From the NCBI GenBank assembly GCA_963693085.1, contig OY856412.1, positions 964,872,281 through 964,936,280 of the forward strand: a stretch of DNA of 64,000 bases, written 5' to 3'. This DNA comes from Alisma plantago-aquatica. Lineage: Eukaryota > Streptophyta > Magnoliopsida > Alismatales > Alismataceae. Under the pieces are notes generated by a model, which saw nothing but the letters and a program-made list of their open reading frames with translations, was not told the DNA's origin and did no database searches. This document shows, one piece after another, positions 37,462 to 49,970 of this stretch; position 1 is the stretch's first letter; each line of letters starts with the position of its first letter. A program made the position numbers and the translations under genes.

Positions 37462-40400
37462 ATGGCTGATCATGAGCATGATGACTGCGATGATGATTAC
37501 TATGAGGGTGAGGATATCAATGCACCGCCTCACAATGTAAGTTTTAAAAATATATCCTATGTTTCTATCTATATGTCCATTTATAGTTATATCATGTAAG
37601 TGTGTTTATTTTGTCAAATTTTAGGTTGATGATGTACCCCCTGAGGAACTTGGGGAACTTGATGAGCAACAAAAAAAAATGAAAAAGTGAGGGGCATCAC
37701 TATGATGAACAAGTTACTACAACAAAGGGGCAATGGACCCAAACTGGCTATGGATTTTGATTGTGTAGGAAATCCAGTTGGAGTGAACCACAACTCGTTT
37801 ATTTCATATCTTGGGGTTCTTACTTGTAGCCATTGTAGTCCTAATGTAGAATTTTAGCATAAAGTTCCTAAGGGGAAGAAAGACTTAGTATGGAAGGAAC
37901 TATGCGTGAGTTATTATTATTTGTAATTATATTTTGTAGATTACTAATTTTTAGGATACTAGTTAATAGCAATTCTGTTTTTCAGAGTATATTTGAACTG
38001 GATGAAAGGTTGCATCGTAAAGGCATGATGCAATGCTGTGGGAGGGTCCTAAAGAACTATAGGACAAATATCACTCGAGATTACATACGAGATGTTGAGA
38101 AGAGGAAGAAGCCAGCCACTAAGCAATGGAACTACTTGGACCCCAATCACTGGGAGGAGTTTGTTACTAAAAGAAAAACCGATGAATTCAAGGTATTAAT
38201 CGTCACTCCCAATTTAATTAATATACGTTCTTATGTATTCACCTATTCAAGATTAACCTTTAGTGTTACTAACCAAATCAATGTGCTTACTAACAAGTCT
38301 ATCAACGATGCTCAAAGAGCAAGGCGTGCACTAAATGTGCATGACCACGCGATGGGTTCAAAAGGACTACAGGCTGAGTCTATTGCTCAATCTGCTGCTA
38401 CTCAAGAGACTGCAAAGTCCTCTACTATTGGCCCCGCACCTCTGCCTCGCCATGCCATGTGGATAGCTGGGAGGAAAAATAAGAAAGGAGATATAACCAA
38501 GCCCGCAACTACTGAGGCGGCTGCAAAAATGGTAAAATTCAACTCTTAGAGCAATCGATATTGATTATTGTTATGTTTACTTACCAATTTCTATTGATGA
38601 CAATTAACGAGAGCTTCACAAGCAGAGGAAAGAAGGCAAGTTCATCCCTGAGGGCACAAGGGATGAATCGAAAGTTGCTCTTGGTAACCCAGAGCATCCT
38701 GGACGTGTTAGGGGTGTAGGCATTGGTGTGGGCATAAAAGCATTCTTTGGGCCATCACAACGCAAACATGTCCTAAAAGTAGGATTATCAAATGTTGAGG
38801 TAACCTATTTTTTTTAGAATGTTATTGTGAAAGGGAATTCAATAATCAAAATCTAGCATTTCTTTTTTCGATGTATAGGTGGATGAGTTAACTAATAAGA
38901 GAATCCAAGAAGTAATGGTGAAGTGGCAGGTGTCTCAGGCTGTCACTCAAACAGTACTTGTGGCATGCCACTCTTCTCCTACTGTAGAGGTTGGGAGTAA
39001 TCCTGTAAACCCACCTAGCATATACACTGTAAGTATTTTTATGACATAGTAGCTAGTCTTTTCAAGATGATATATTTATGTATATATGTATATAACATTT
39101 TTTATGTAAATTTGTAAGGGTTGAAGCCATGTTGTCTAAAAAGTCAAGAATTTATCGTTGTAGAGGCTGAGGCTTACCCACCCCTTCCAGGGGACATTTT
39201 TAATGGGACTCCAATACCATATGGTGCGGTTTGTGTGAGCCTGATACATATACTCCCCAATTGGAGGGATCTTCCATTGCCATATGCCCACCCAGATTCT
39301 GAAATGCTTGGTGAAGCAGAAGGCGGAGTGATATTGTGGCCCAAAATGGATGTCGTCTATACTAATATTGTATGGTAAATTTACATTACGTTAATTTGTT
39401 AGTGTGTATATATGAGTCAATTGATTTGAAATTATATATATAGGTCAAAAGGAAGACACACGCTACATCTCGGCCTCTACCTCCACCTCCTAAAGTACCT
39501 AGTTGGCTTCCAAGGGACCTATACTCCTTGTTAGGTCCTAATTGTAGGGGTATGGTAGTATGGATAAACAAACATAACCCAAATTTTCCTATAAATGTTT
39601 CTATTCCGGAGGATGATGCAGGTGAATCATACAATAACAATATATTTATACAAGATATTTTAGAGTTGTTTTGTTATGATTGGCTGAATACATTTATGAT
39701 AGAGCTATGAATATGGTGAGATCTTATTTATACATCCATATACCTTGTTTTATATACGGTGATCTAGTTTCTTATATATTAATGCATACGTAATACATGT
39801 TTTGCAGTCACTTACACACGATCTGTAAAGATTTTTTATTTTCCCATGTGGGATTTCTAGTTCCGTCTTTGATCAATCTTGTAGATAAAGACCCTTCATC
39901 AGTTACCTCATACTGCTCTGCTGCTTTTAAATATTTTGGTAAAAAGAAGAAGACGGTGATACTAGCTCCATTCAATGTTGAGTAAGTTTACTTTGCTTAT
40001 AATTTGGACTTAAGAAAATTATATTTTTATTGTGGATTTTGAGTTATTAATTTTTAACTTTCTTACCTCTAGTGGTAGGCATTGGGAGTTACTGGTTATT
40101 GTTCCCAATACGTTCACTATTTATTATCTAGATCCTATGGGGAAGGAATTGGATACATTATATGGACACCCAATGAAAAGGCCATTATTCACGTGAGAAA
40201 TATTTCATATTTTTATATCTGTTAACATTTGTTATTACATTACTATGTAATTATGCAATTTAATGTGTTACATTAACATGTAGGTCTTTAAGTGAGTTCA
40301 AAAAAGCTGGAGGAAACATCTCCAAGAAAAAGAAACAGTTACTAATTTAGGAGAATGTGAAAGTAATTTCCCAACTCTAATGTATATATTATTTATGTGA

Positions 40401-40820
40401 ACTGTGCTTGTTTGTATTTTTGAATATTTTATATGTTTCAATTTTAGTGTGATAAACAAGACAACGGATGGGCATGTGCATACTATGTGATGCGATATAT
40501 AGACCTAATTATCAAACATGTTGCAATGGAAATCGATATCATACAACATGTATTATATATAGTCTCATTAGATAATATGAAATATATCAATATTATTATA
40601 TATTATTAATTATATATATACGTCATTCTCTTTGCAGGTGTTTAAAACTAGTGACTTCACTACAGGTGAAAATTTATTAGATGTACATACTCCCTATACG
40701 ATGGAAGAATTAGATGATGTAAGAGAACAATGGGCAAAAGCCTTACAAGTAGTGAGAATTTTTTATTATGATTGGGATACATATGACGATAATAACGATG
40801 ATGATAATAATAAAGAATGA
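37462..40820 (+). pseudogene. Second CACTA gene of element A: Transposase_24-like region plus C48 protease
   Basis: Multi-exon gene; exons recognised by comparison with element B. Segments: acidic start MADHEHDD (37462), an exon from about 37625, LDERLHRKGMMQ...NYRTN (37986-38192) and AQRARRALNVHDHAMG (from about 38306; together similar to plant En/Spm Transposase_24), HPGRVRGVGIGVGIK (38607-38802), a DUF8039-like block (39121-39376), a linker (39444-39710), then a Ulp1-like C48 peptidase with His at 40080-40082 (RHWELL), Asp at 40131-40133 (YLDPMG) and Cys at 40475-40477 (DNGWACAYY), ending 40632-40820. Stops include one near 37688 and one near 40349. Catalytic residues survive here. Confidence 0.75.
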
Positions 40821-41254
40821 TATTTCTAAACTTTGTTCTCATAATTATTTTTGTATTTGATGACGTGTAAATGAATTTTTTTGAATTTTCATATGTGTGA
40901 ATGTGAAGATGATCAATACATGAATGTTTCTACATGTGTCTAAATGTGAAAAGTGATTAAATGAATGGAACTACATGTTTCTAAATGTGTGTGAAAATGG
41001 AGGAAATTTGAAATGGAACTACTGGTTTCTACATGTGTGTGATGAAAAATAATATGAATTAAATGTGCTTATACATGTGTGTGAATCACATGATCATAAA
41101 TTGTTGTCTATCCTTGTTAATTTTGCAGGTTTGTGGCATGTTGTTGGCTGAAATCAAAGGGTGCTATAAACATGCAGTTCAGAACTGAACTGCAGGTTCT
41201 GCATCCTGCTGACCAACCGGACAGTAGGCTTGCAAACTGATAAAAAAAATCAGA

Positions 41255-41728
41255 ACATAGGTGTCGGTTATTAGTATAAAACCGACAACAAAACCTTACT
41301 ACGTCAGTTATTAGTATAACATTGATGTCTTTATCCCTTTTTTGGGGGCTGGTTTTTTTCCTTTCTGGCGTTGGTTATTAGTACAAAGTCGATGTCTTTT
41401 AGAGGGATATAGTGTCGGTTATCAGTATAAACTAACACCTATTGTGCCCTTGCTGGCGTGTTTTATTGGTGGCGGAAAGAGTTATGGCGTCGGTTATTAG
41501 TATAAAGCTGACGTCTTTTAGCAGGGATATAGTGTCAGTTATAGGTAAAAACTGACGCCTATTGTGCCCTTGCTGGCGTGTTTTATTAGTGGAGTGAAGA
41601 ATTATGGCGTCAGTGTTGAAACTGACGCTGAAAGTTTCTACTTTTAGTGGCACCCACTTGGGTGTCACTTTGAAACCGACGCTAAAAGGTTTATTTAACC
41701 GACACTAAAGGTCAGTTCTGTACTAGTA
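41255..41728. repeat. Right subterminal repeats of element A
   Basis: Repeated GTCGGTTATTAGTATAAAACC-like units and AACCGACG motifs, about 60-110 bp apart, with an approximate tandem duplication of ~110 bp (41402-41620). Ends in the CACTA-type terminal inverted repeat. Confidence 0.8.
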
Positions 41729-41731
41729 GAA

Positions 41732-41871
41732 GGATATTTATATCATGCGTGTGGACACGAAGAATCAACTTGCGTACATTTTCACTAAACTACTAGCTAG
41801 AGAGAAATTTACATTCATTAGATCAAAACTTATTATAACTACTCTTTATGATACTGACATGCAATCTATCT
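41732..41871 (+). pseudogene. pol: copia RNase H C-terminal remnant
   Basis: Reads DIYIMRVDTKNQLAYIFTKL and on to REKFTFIRSKL, the end of the copia RNase H domain. It joins in frame to 27272 once the CACTA element and one GAA copy are removed. Confidence 0.75.
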
Positions 41872-44210
41872 AGATATTATCATCCTTGTATGTTTCTTAT
41901 TTAAAATTGATAATATCTTGACTGAAAGTGTTATAATTGCTATGTTTTCATGCCTTGTTTCACTTGTTTTTGGCTATTTTTTGCAAACAGATGTTTTACC
42001 ACAAAAAAGTAGCCAATAATGAGTGAAATGTTCCTCAATATGTTTAGAACAGATGATAGGCAAGAAAAATAAATTTGTATAGAACCCTAGAGGATTAGAA
42101 TTGAATTTCTTATGTTGTGGATAGGCTATCGTTCTGCCAAGTGTCCTCTGGTACAGAACTCAACCGATCACTATCTGAGGATTGAACTGTATAGCCAATT
42201 TAGTCGAGTTTCTAACACACGGAACTTGATCGATTGCGATACTGGACAAAAATCAAAAGGGGTTCGGCTGACTTTTCTCCCTCTCAACTAGAGATGTAGC
42301 ATACTCAAATCTGATAATATATATTAATTTTTCCTTTCCTTAGGTCCATATCTAATTATAAAAGTAATAAATATCTTTAGATTAAGTTAGATTAAATATA
42401 AATTATTGAATGCTAGGAAATATAAAGAAAAAAATGCTAATGACTAATTAATTAATTACGTCATAAATTCACAATTTATTAAAAACTAACTAATCTATCA
42501 TGTATGGCCCTAAATTGTCAATCTAAAAAGACCGCACGTCTACTTGATGAATTGGATAAGAAAAATGTGAAATGATGCATCAATTAACTAAGAAAGGCAT
42601 TAAATACATAAATCTAATACTTAACCTAGAAGCAATCAATAAAAAATTAAATATTACCAAAAGGAAAAACTAACATTAAAATTAAATTCGTCATACCTTG
42701 ACTGGTATATTCAATAAATTTTTAGTCGGTCAGACCTTCTTCGTCCCCTCATTTAATTAATAGAATTAAATACATATTAATACAATAAATATCTTATTTA
42801 AAACCTGAGTTCAGATTTGTTTCCTCCGCATAACGCCGTCTCCCTCACACAGACATTTCTACACGCGCTCTACACATCTAAAAGCATGAGTGGGCCATTT
42901 CTTTTTCCACCTCTTCTCCTCCTCATATCCTCTACATATCCTATCTCTTCCCCTATTTCTTACGATGTTCTCTTCTTCACCCCATAATCCCTGGCCGCCA
43001 GTAGTTGATATCAACCTTACACTATCGGTTGTGTAGTATCAAGCCATTGAACAAATGACAGACCAATCGTTACTAATCACATCCTCGTCTGGGACTCGCC
43101 TTGTAGCTAGTCTCCCACGATGTTGAGAAGCAATGACAACATCAAAAATGTTCTCCATCCTCTCTTCTCCCCAGTGCCACCTACTACCCTGACTGGAAAA
43201 GTAACTGATGTGGGACAAAAGCACTTATCTATCATCCAATTGGTCTGCCACTGTCATCTACATGACATTGTCTTCTTTCCTCATCTCCTCCCCACAACCT
43301 TCCCTTGTCGCCCTACTCCAGTCTTGTGAGCAAGTGTGATGACCACAAGTATTGAAGTAACTAATTCTATCTTAACAGGGCCACCACCAACCTTCTCTTG
43401 TAACCTTGCACCCAACAGCACCAAGTAGTGCCAGGTAGCACCAAGGGTCTCCCGACAATACCGAGCATATCCAGGAAGCACCACCATCCACCCATGTTTC
43501 ATTACCTCCTATATTCCTCTTCATCTCCTCTCCTTCTCCGACCTCGCTGGAAACCAGTATGCACCGCTATTGTGCCCCTCCCTCTTCTCTACTCAGATGC
43601 ACCATATCGCTATCTCAACCTGCATTACAGGTTAGCAGAGACTCAATTGGCAACCATAATGGCAATGCCACCTCCGTACAGGAAGCACCACCATCCACCC
43701 ATGTTTCATTACCTCCTATATTCCTCTTCATGTCCTCTTCTCCAACCTCACTAGCAACTAGTATGCACCGTTGTTGTGCCCCTTCCCGCTTCTCTACTCA
43801 GGTGCACCATATCGCTGCCTCAACTTGCATCACTGGCTAGTAGAGTCTCAATTGGCAACCATAATTGCAATCGGCTAGTAACTAAAAGTGAGGTGCAATC
43901 ATCACCTAGATCAGATAAATGTTGATACTCTGACTAGAGTCTGATCAACAACGTGAAAGAACTTCCCCTTCATGCCTATGAAAATCAATTAGGTGTTTCC
44001 CAACACCAATAAACAAGAAATGATCAAGGGACTAATCAGGAAAGATCAGTCATATGATGTACGATCTTCATGTTTGTTTCTTGTTAGTTCTATTTCCGAC
44101 ATACTAAATAATGATGCAAAATATTAACTCAATTAATAAATTAAGAAAACATGGAACTTTGGGTAATCAACTCTGGGATCTAAATGTGTCTATTTTTCTT
44201 AGTAGTCGAT

Positions 44211-44212
<2 letters not shown>
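41872..44212. other. Unassigned DNA right of the copia element
   Basis: No copia 3' LTR, no gene. Inverted GTCGAGTT/AACTCRACCGATC-like motifs occur at 42157-42169, 42202-42210 and 42223-42234, resembling those in the LTRs. A 207-bp unit is duplicated at 43472-43875. The pyrimidine-rich open frames here change length between the duplicated units and look non-coding. Confidence 0.4.
43472..43875. repeat. 207-bp tandem duplication
   Basis: CAGGAAGCACCACCATCCAC begins at 43472 and again at 43679. Both copies run through ATGCACCG...GCCCCT and CTCAATTGGCAACCATAAT. The second copy has a few substitutions and a short deletion. Confidence 0.8.

Positions 44213-44266
<54 letters not shown>
44213..44266. 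repeat. (AT)27 microsatellite
   Basis: Uninterrupted AT dinucleotide run of 54 bases. Confidence 0.95.
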
Positions 44267-44270
<4 letters not shown>

Positions 44271-44586
44271 GTTTCACATTAATATAGATAAAAACATGAA
44301 TATAATTATGTGTCTATGCAGATTATAAATAAAATGTTAAAGAGTGTTACGAGATAGAACCATATACTATATTTTCCAGTACCATATGACCTATCAGTAT
44401 AATATCCATCTTATGTCAATGTGTCCATACTAATACTTAAACCTTTGTTACTAAGAATTGAGAACACTAGATTGATATAAGCACGGTAACACATATACTA
44501 TGTATTTAGAAATACACATTTATGTAAGATTGATAAATGTAGTATAAAAAAGGAATGGAATAGAAATAATACATTTCTTTATCAAT

Positions 44587-44705
44587 GACACGCATATAAT
44601 GTGCGCGTAATACGCAAGTATACGTGTCGAAGTAATATGGAATTATGAGTCCCAAGTTATCGAACACGGGGAGTTGTGTACTACACGCACGTTATATGTG
44701 TGTCA
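44587..44705. repeat. Rearranged LTR end: inverted fragment plus direct terminus
   Basis: 44587-44675 is the reverse complement of 59117-59205 (LTR 3' end), by eye highly similar. It is followed by a direct copy of the last ~30 bases of the LTR (ACACGCACGTTATATGTGTG, TCA at 44703-44705). The rest of the 5' LTR is missing. Confidence 0.7.
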
Positions 44706-44712
44706 AGTGTTT

Positions 44713-44730
44713 TGGCGCCGTTGTCGGGGA
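44713..44730 (+). promoter_or_regulatory. Primer-binding site, Athila/Tat type
   Basis: TGGCGCCGTTGTCGGGGA, seven bases after the LTR end. This is the characteristic primer-binding sequence of Athila/Tat elements. Confidence 0.8.
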
Positions 44731-44929
44731 GTTGACATGGTTAACACTATAAAAAGTTAGGATCGGCCACTCTAGGCCATTGTATTTATTTTCCTTTTTT
44801 ATAATTTTTCTTCTTCCCATGTTTCATTACATAAAACTATACTGTTCATTTAGGCATTGTACATATTCATCTAAATATTTCTTTGTAGTTAGTCTTCTTT
44901 CATTTAAAAAAAAGTCACTAGTACAGAAA

Positions 44930-45365
44930 CAGCGTTCAATGTCACTTTTCTGGGCGTCGGTTATTAAGGAAATCCGACGCCTATAACATTCAACGTCGGT
45001 GATGTAGGTCATCCGACGTCTATAGTCAAGACACGGGTACCGCTTTGTATTCAGCGTCGGCTGCATAACAAACAATCGACGCATAAAATCGCCTGTGAAA
45101 TCCAATTTTCGAGTGAAAAAAATTTGGCACATACAGCGTCGGTTTTTTTACCAACAAACTGACGCCTATATAAGATGAAAAATTGCGCGAAAAGTTTCAG
45201 CTTAGGTGTCGATTATCCGTTGATAACCAACGCCGATAATGGTTCCCGCCATATTATTTAGGGAAAATTTTGTCTAATTGGATGTCGGTTATTTAAGTAG
45301 AACCGACGCCGAAGACGTTTGGTGTCGGATGTATTTTATAACCAACTCCTTTTACCAACTTAATA
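44930..45365. repeat. Left subterminal repeats of element B
   Basis: GCGTCGGTTATT, CATCCGACG, GCGTCGGTTTTTT, ACTGACGCC and similar, in facing pairs as in element A; the same arrangement occurs at the right end (54385-54815). Confidence 0.8.
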
Positions 45366-45369
45366 GACC

Positions 45370-45808
45370 CTCGAACGGCCACTGTCTCCTTTCTTCTATT
45401 TCATCGTTTTCTGTTTCATCGCCCGCTGTTGCTCGCCTCCTGGTGCCTGCTGCTTCTCGCTCGCCGCTGACACTGCCTGCTGCTTCCTCGCCATCGACGG
45501 CGTTGCTGCTGCTCTGCGTCACCGCCGCCGCCCGCCACCTTCCTCCTTGCGTCGCCGCCGCATCGCCTTCCTCCTTGCCGCCGCCCGCCGACGCCGCTGC
45601 TCCTGCTATTCCTTCCTGCCGCCACCCACCGCCGACGTCGCGCTCACGCCCTACTGCGGCTGCTGGTCTGTCTGTCCTGCTGCCTGGAGCTCGCCGGCCA
45701 CCGCTGCACCTGCCTGCCCTGCCGCCTGGAGCTCGCCGGTCACCGCCACCACTGCTGGGAGGTCAGTTGTTGTTGCTCGCCTACTTGTCCGCCGCCGCTA
45801 CCGAAAGG
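45370..45808 (+). other. GC-rich first exon of element B
   Basis: Strongly GC- and CpG-rich tract (GCCGCCGCC-type runs), ending with a plausible donor CCGAAAG|GTATGC at about 45808. Position and composition match 27900-28317 in element A although the sequence has diverged, so composition rather than peptide seems to be kept. Open frames up to 200 codons exist in several frames at once and are not convincing genes. Confidence 0.5.
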
Positions 45809-46491
45809 TATGCTTCCTCCAGTACATCTCCGCCACAGTTGTCTAATTGTGCATACCTGCGAGTTATCAGGAACACCTAAATGAATGTCTAACACCTAAA
45901 TGAATATCTAGTTGTGTATTTAATTTGGATGTATATGCTGAACCTAGATTTAGAGAGGACATGCTATAGTATTTTCCTAGTATGGTGAAAGATTCTCAAT
46001 CGTATGTATCACATGGGATTCTTATCTCAACACAATGGACTGCAATATATGCATCTAATGCCTTAAATGGAAGACTCGAATGTTATAAAATCCCATCAAA
46101 GTAGGTAGAAACAACTTATATATATTCAGATCTTAATAATTCCATGAAGTGCACATTATCTTACTCAGGAAAAGTATGTGTATAATGTAGGATTAGTTCC
46201 ATATAATGGTTCTATTTTAGTGAGATTAGGTGTTCAAGGATGGGATAAGTGGTACACATTTATTATATATAAGAATGACATCACATGTGTTTGTTGGCCT
46301 AGAAAGTGAACAATCATTGTTCTTTATATTACTTGTACATTGGTATAAATTAGAATGAACAATCACTAAATTATATACTGTTTGTATGGAGTCTGACTTC
46401 ATTGTAGATAATAGGAGTAAATCTTGGATAGGATGTAAGTGTATACCCTAATCTTGTCCTAATATATACTTGTTTTCTCTTTGATCATAGA

Positions 46492-49400
46492 ATGGATAGA
46501 TCATGGATGTCCATTCGCAATCGCTGCACCCCAGAGTTTATATCTGGTCTTGATCAGTTTATTAGATTTGTCGAGGAACATAGGAAAAAACCTACAGATA
46601 GGTTCTACTGTCCATGTAGGCATTATGGTAACAACTTGAAAGTCAACACTGGTGAGGAAATCAAAAGTCATGTCATGTGCAACGGGATTGTACAAGGCTA
46701 TACAGAATGGCACTGGCATGCAGAGATTTCAAACTCAAAACCAGTAGATGTCGATAGCAGTGCTTGGGTGGAAGAAGAAATTGCCTCCGATGACGTAGAT
46801 GTGAACGAACCAGTTCCAGTAGACATCGTTGATGCGATGTTGGATAGTTGTAGGGTAGAGCACACCGATCCACCTCCTATCTTTAGAAACATTGTGCATG
46901 ATGCTGAGATACCGTTATACACAGGCTGTGCTAAGTTTACGAAGCTTAGCGCTGTGTTGAGATTGTATAAGTTGAAAGCTAACAATAGATGGAGGGACAA
47001 AAGCTTCACTTCATTGTTGACTTTGTTTGAAAGAAATGCTTCCTGAAGGAAACGAGCTGCCAATCTCAACATACCAGGTAAAGAAAATGTTGTGCCCAAT
47101 GGGAATGGAGGCCAAGAAGATACACGCATGCCCGAATGATTGTGTATTATTTCAAAAGGACTATGTAGATTTGAAAGATTGTCCAAAATGTGGTGTGTCA
47201 CATTATAAATTGACGACTTCAGGGGAGTCCAAAACTGGTTCTCCTTCCAAGGTGTTGTGGTATCTACCTATAATATCATGGTTTCAACGCTTGTTTGCAA
47301 ATCCGAAAGATGCGAAGAATTTAATGTGGCATGCAGATGTTAAGAAAAATAATGATGGAATCCTACGACATGTGTCTGATTCACCACAGTGGAAGAAGAT
47401 TGATCTATTGTACCCCAAATTTGGTGAAGAAGATAGGAATATAAGACTTGGGATTTGTACAGATGGGATGAATCTGTACGGGACATTGAGAAGCCAACAT
47501 AGCACTTGGCCAGTCAAGCTTGTTATATACAATCTTCCTCCCTGGCTGTGTATGAAAAATAAGTACGTTATGTTGTCGTTGTTGATATCGGGCCCTACAC
47601 AACCCGGAAATAATATCGATGTTTATCTTGAACCTTTGATTGATGACTTAAAGAAACTTTGGGCTGAAGGTGTGATGACCTATGATGCTTCAGGAAGAGA
47701 GACATTTCGTTTTCACGCTATGTTGTTTTGCACTATTAATGACTTTCCAGCATATGGGAATTTGTCTGGATATAGTGTCAAAGGAGCTAAAGTGTGTCCT
47801 ATATGTGAAGAAAACACTGATTCAATAAGACTAAAACATGGCGGCAAGACTGTATATCTTGGTCATCGTAGGTTTCTTTCAAAATTCCATCTGTATCGTA
47901 GGAAGCGCAAAGCATTCAATGGATGGAATGATGAACGGAGTGTACCTAAACCTATACTAGGGGATGTTGTTTATGAAAGAGTAAAAGACATTGTCAATGA
48001 ATTTGGTAAGAAATCACAATGTAGTATGGCCACACGGAGTGACAATTCTTCATTCAAGAAGAAGTCAATATTTTGGGATCTTCCTTATTGGAGTGCTTTG
48101 ACAGTCAGGCATTGTATCGATGTAATGCACGTTGAGAAAAATGTCTGTGATAGCATCATTGGTACTCTGTTAAATATACCAGGTAAGACTAAAGATGGGA
48201 TAAAATCCAGACTGGACCTACGTGAAATGGGAATAAGGTCAGAATTAACAGAATTACGTGAAATGGGTAATAAAAGAACATACTTACCTCCCGCTTGTTA
48301 CATGTTGTCTAGAAAGGAGAAGAAAGCTTTTTGTGAATGCTTGGTAAATGTTAAGCTGCCACATGGTTACTCATCCAACATCCGTAGATTGGTATCAATG
48401 AAAGATCTGAAGTTGATAGGTCGTAAATCTCATGATTGTCACACTCTAATGCAACAAATATTGTCTGTGGCAATTCGATCTATATTGCCGAAGCATGTAA
48501 GGTTTGCAATCACCAGACTTTGTTTCTTTTTCAACAGTCTATGCAGCAAAGTTATTGACCCTGATACTCTCAATAATTTGCAAAGAAAAGTGGTTGTTAC
48601 CCTATGTCAGCTTGAGATGTATTTCCCTCCTTCGTTCTTTGATATCATGGTACATCTTGTTGTCCACTCGACTAGGGAAGTGAAAATGTTGGGACCAGTT
48701 TTCTTGCATTGGATGTATCCCTTTGAACGATACATGAGCGTTTTTAAAGGTGATGTTCGAAACCATTATCGGCCTGAAGGGAGTATTATTGAAGGTTATG
48801 TGGCGAAAGAGGTTGTGGATTTTTGCAATGACTTTCTGAGTGGTAATAACACTCCTGTTAATGACAAGAATATTGAGGAGGGCAAAGGAATTTTGGGATC
48901 ACGGGAGAAAGTAATCAGCCATGAGCAGTTGGAACAAGCTCACTTGTATATTTTACACAACATGGACGAAGTGAGTGTTTCTATCGAGGAACATACCAAT
49001 TTCATCAAGAGACAACATCCTCGAGCAAGTTCAATGTGGCTTGCTAGAGAGCTTAATAAGACTTTTACTAAGTGGTTTGAAGATAAAGTCTTACATCAAC
49101 TATCTCAAACACCAAATGATATTACATAAACTATCAAATGCCTCGCCTTTAAACCAAAACTGAATGTTATGTCTTATGAAGGGTTTGACATTAATGGGTT
49201 CACATATTACACAAAGCGCCAAGATGATAGGAGTGTCATCCAAAATAGTGGGATCACTCTTCAAGCGTCGACTATGTATTTTGCAAGTGCAAAGGATAAG
49301 AGTCCACGTGAAGCTAAAATGTCATATTACGGTGTCATTGAAGACATATGGGAGTTTGACTACATAGATTTCAGAATTCTACTCTTTAAATGTAATTGGG

Positions 49401-49735
49401 TTGATAATACCAAAGGAGTTATAGTGGATGAATTGGGTTTCACTTTGGTGAACTTTGAAAAGATTGGCGAGAAGGGTGAACCATTCATATTGGCATCACA
49501 GGCAAAACAAATATTCTATATCGATGATCCTGCAAATGATAAAGGTCGGTTGTTCCTCATGATAAAAGACAGTTCATTGAAGATCCTATAGATGAAGAAG
49601 AGTACTATGATAAGTATGATGACTCCAGTCCATTCTCTGTTGGGTTGCCAACTCCACAAAATATTGAAGCTAATGATGACTTATATGTGCGCGGAGATCA
49701 CAATGAAGGATTGTTAATTGATAAAAGATCACAAT
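46492..49735 (+). pseudogene. CACTA transposase (TnpD-like), element B
   Basis: The better preserved of the two copies. N-terminal transposase-associated domain 46492-47035 (MDRSWMSIRNR, CPCRHYGNN, HVMCNGIVQGYTEWHWH). An extra T near 47030 shifts the frame. A 700-codon frame to 49129 then carries tnp2 (CPNDCVLFQ, CPKCG, TDGMNLYGTL, GAKVCPICEENT) and the DUF4218-like part (HCIDVMHVEKNVCDSIIGTL, LPPACYMLSRKEKKAF, PFERYMSVFKGDV). AAA has become TAA at about 49127. The same frame continues 49169-49540 with the DUF4216-like domain (YYGVIEDIWEFDY, FKCNWVDN, PFILASQAKQIFYIDDP), and a lost T near 49545 ends it early. Acts on CACTA termini in the nucleus when intact; inactive here. Confidence 0.88.
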
Positions 49736-49828
49736 TTTAGAGGCATGTATGTTTATATTTTTTATTGAAGCTAAATGTTTGCTTTTTTAATATCAATATC
49801 ATTTTTAGATTTGATTTTTCATTATCTT

Positions 49829-49953
49829 CTAGTTAATACAAATGCTAAATGTTTGCCTTTTTCTAGTTAATACAAATGCTAAATGTTTGCCTTTTTCTAG
49901 TTAATACAAATGCTAAATGTTTGCCTTTTTCTAGTTAATACAAATGCTAAATG
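49829..49953. repeat. 34-bp tandem repeat, about 3.7 copies
   Basis: Unit starting CTAGTTAATACAAATGCTAA at 49829, 49863, 49897 and 49931; the last is cut after 23 bases next to the hairpin. One more copy lies past the hairpin at 50595. Element A has a single diverged copy near 37412. Confidence 0.9.
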
Positions 49954-49970
49954 GCCCATTACATGAAAAG

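Larger units (their letters stand above)
27273..41728 (+). mobile_element. CACTA (En/Spm) transposon, element A
   Basis: 14,456 bp, opening with CACTACTACAGAAATGACG and closing with TTCTGTACTAGTA (the last base should be G). It is flanked by GAA at 27270-27272 and 41729-41731. It sits in the RNase H region of the copia element, whose reading resumes beyond it. Order: subterminal repeats, GC-rich exon 1, intron, transposase gene, second multi-exon gene with a C48 protease end, subterminal repeats. It contains a solo LTR (31370-36267) and a palindrome (28852-29052). Without the solo LTR it is about 9.5 kb, close to element B. Confidence 0.9.
13050..41871 (+). mobile_element. Sirevirus-like Ty1/copia retrotransposon, split by two insertions
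   Basis: 5' LTR, primer-binding site, gag, protease, integrase, RT and the RNase H end can be followed in order on the plus strand: 13050-17617, then 25848-27272, then 41732-41871, about 6.1 kb once the insertions are removed. The first insertion (17618-25842) duplicated GTGCA and the second (27273-41728) duplicated GAA. Reading resumes correctly across both. No matching 3' LTR was found to the right. Two CCHC knuckles separated by a coiled-coil-like gag stretch suit the Sirevirus/SIRE lineage. All frames are broken. Confidence 0.8.

Noticed and set aside
41872..42800. Copia 3' LTR
   Set aside because: Inverted motifs resemble the 5' LTR, but no collinear match to 13050-14551 could be found.
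46492..49129. Long transposase frames as possible host genes
   Set aside because: They lie inside exact CACTA ends with a target duplication and carry transposase domains.
49829..49953. CRISPR-like array
   Set aside because: Units are contiguous with no unique spacers, and this is plant DNA.
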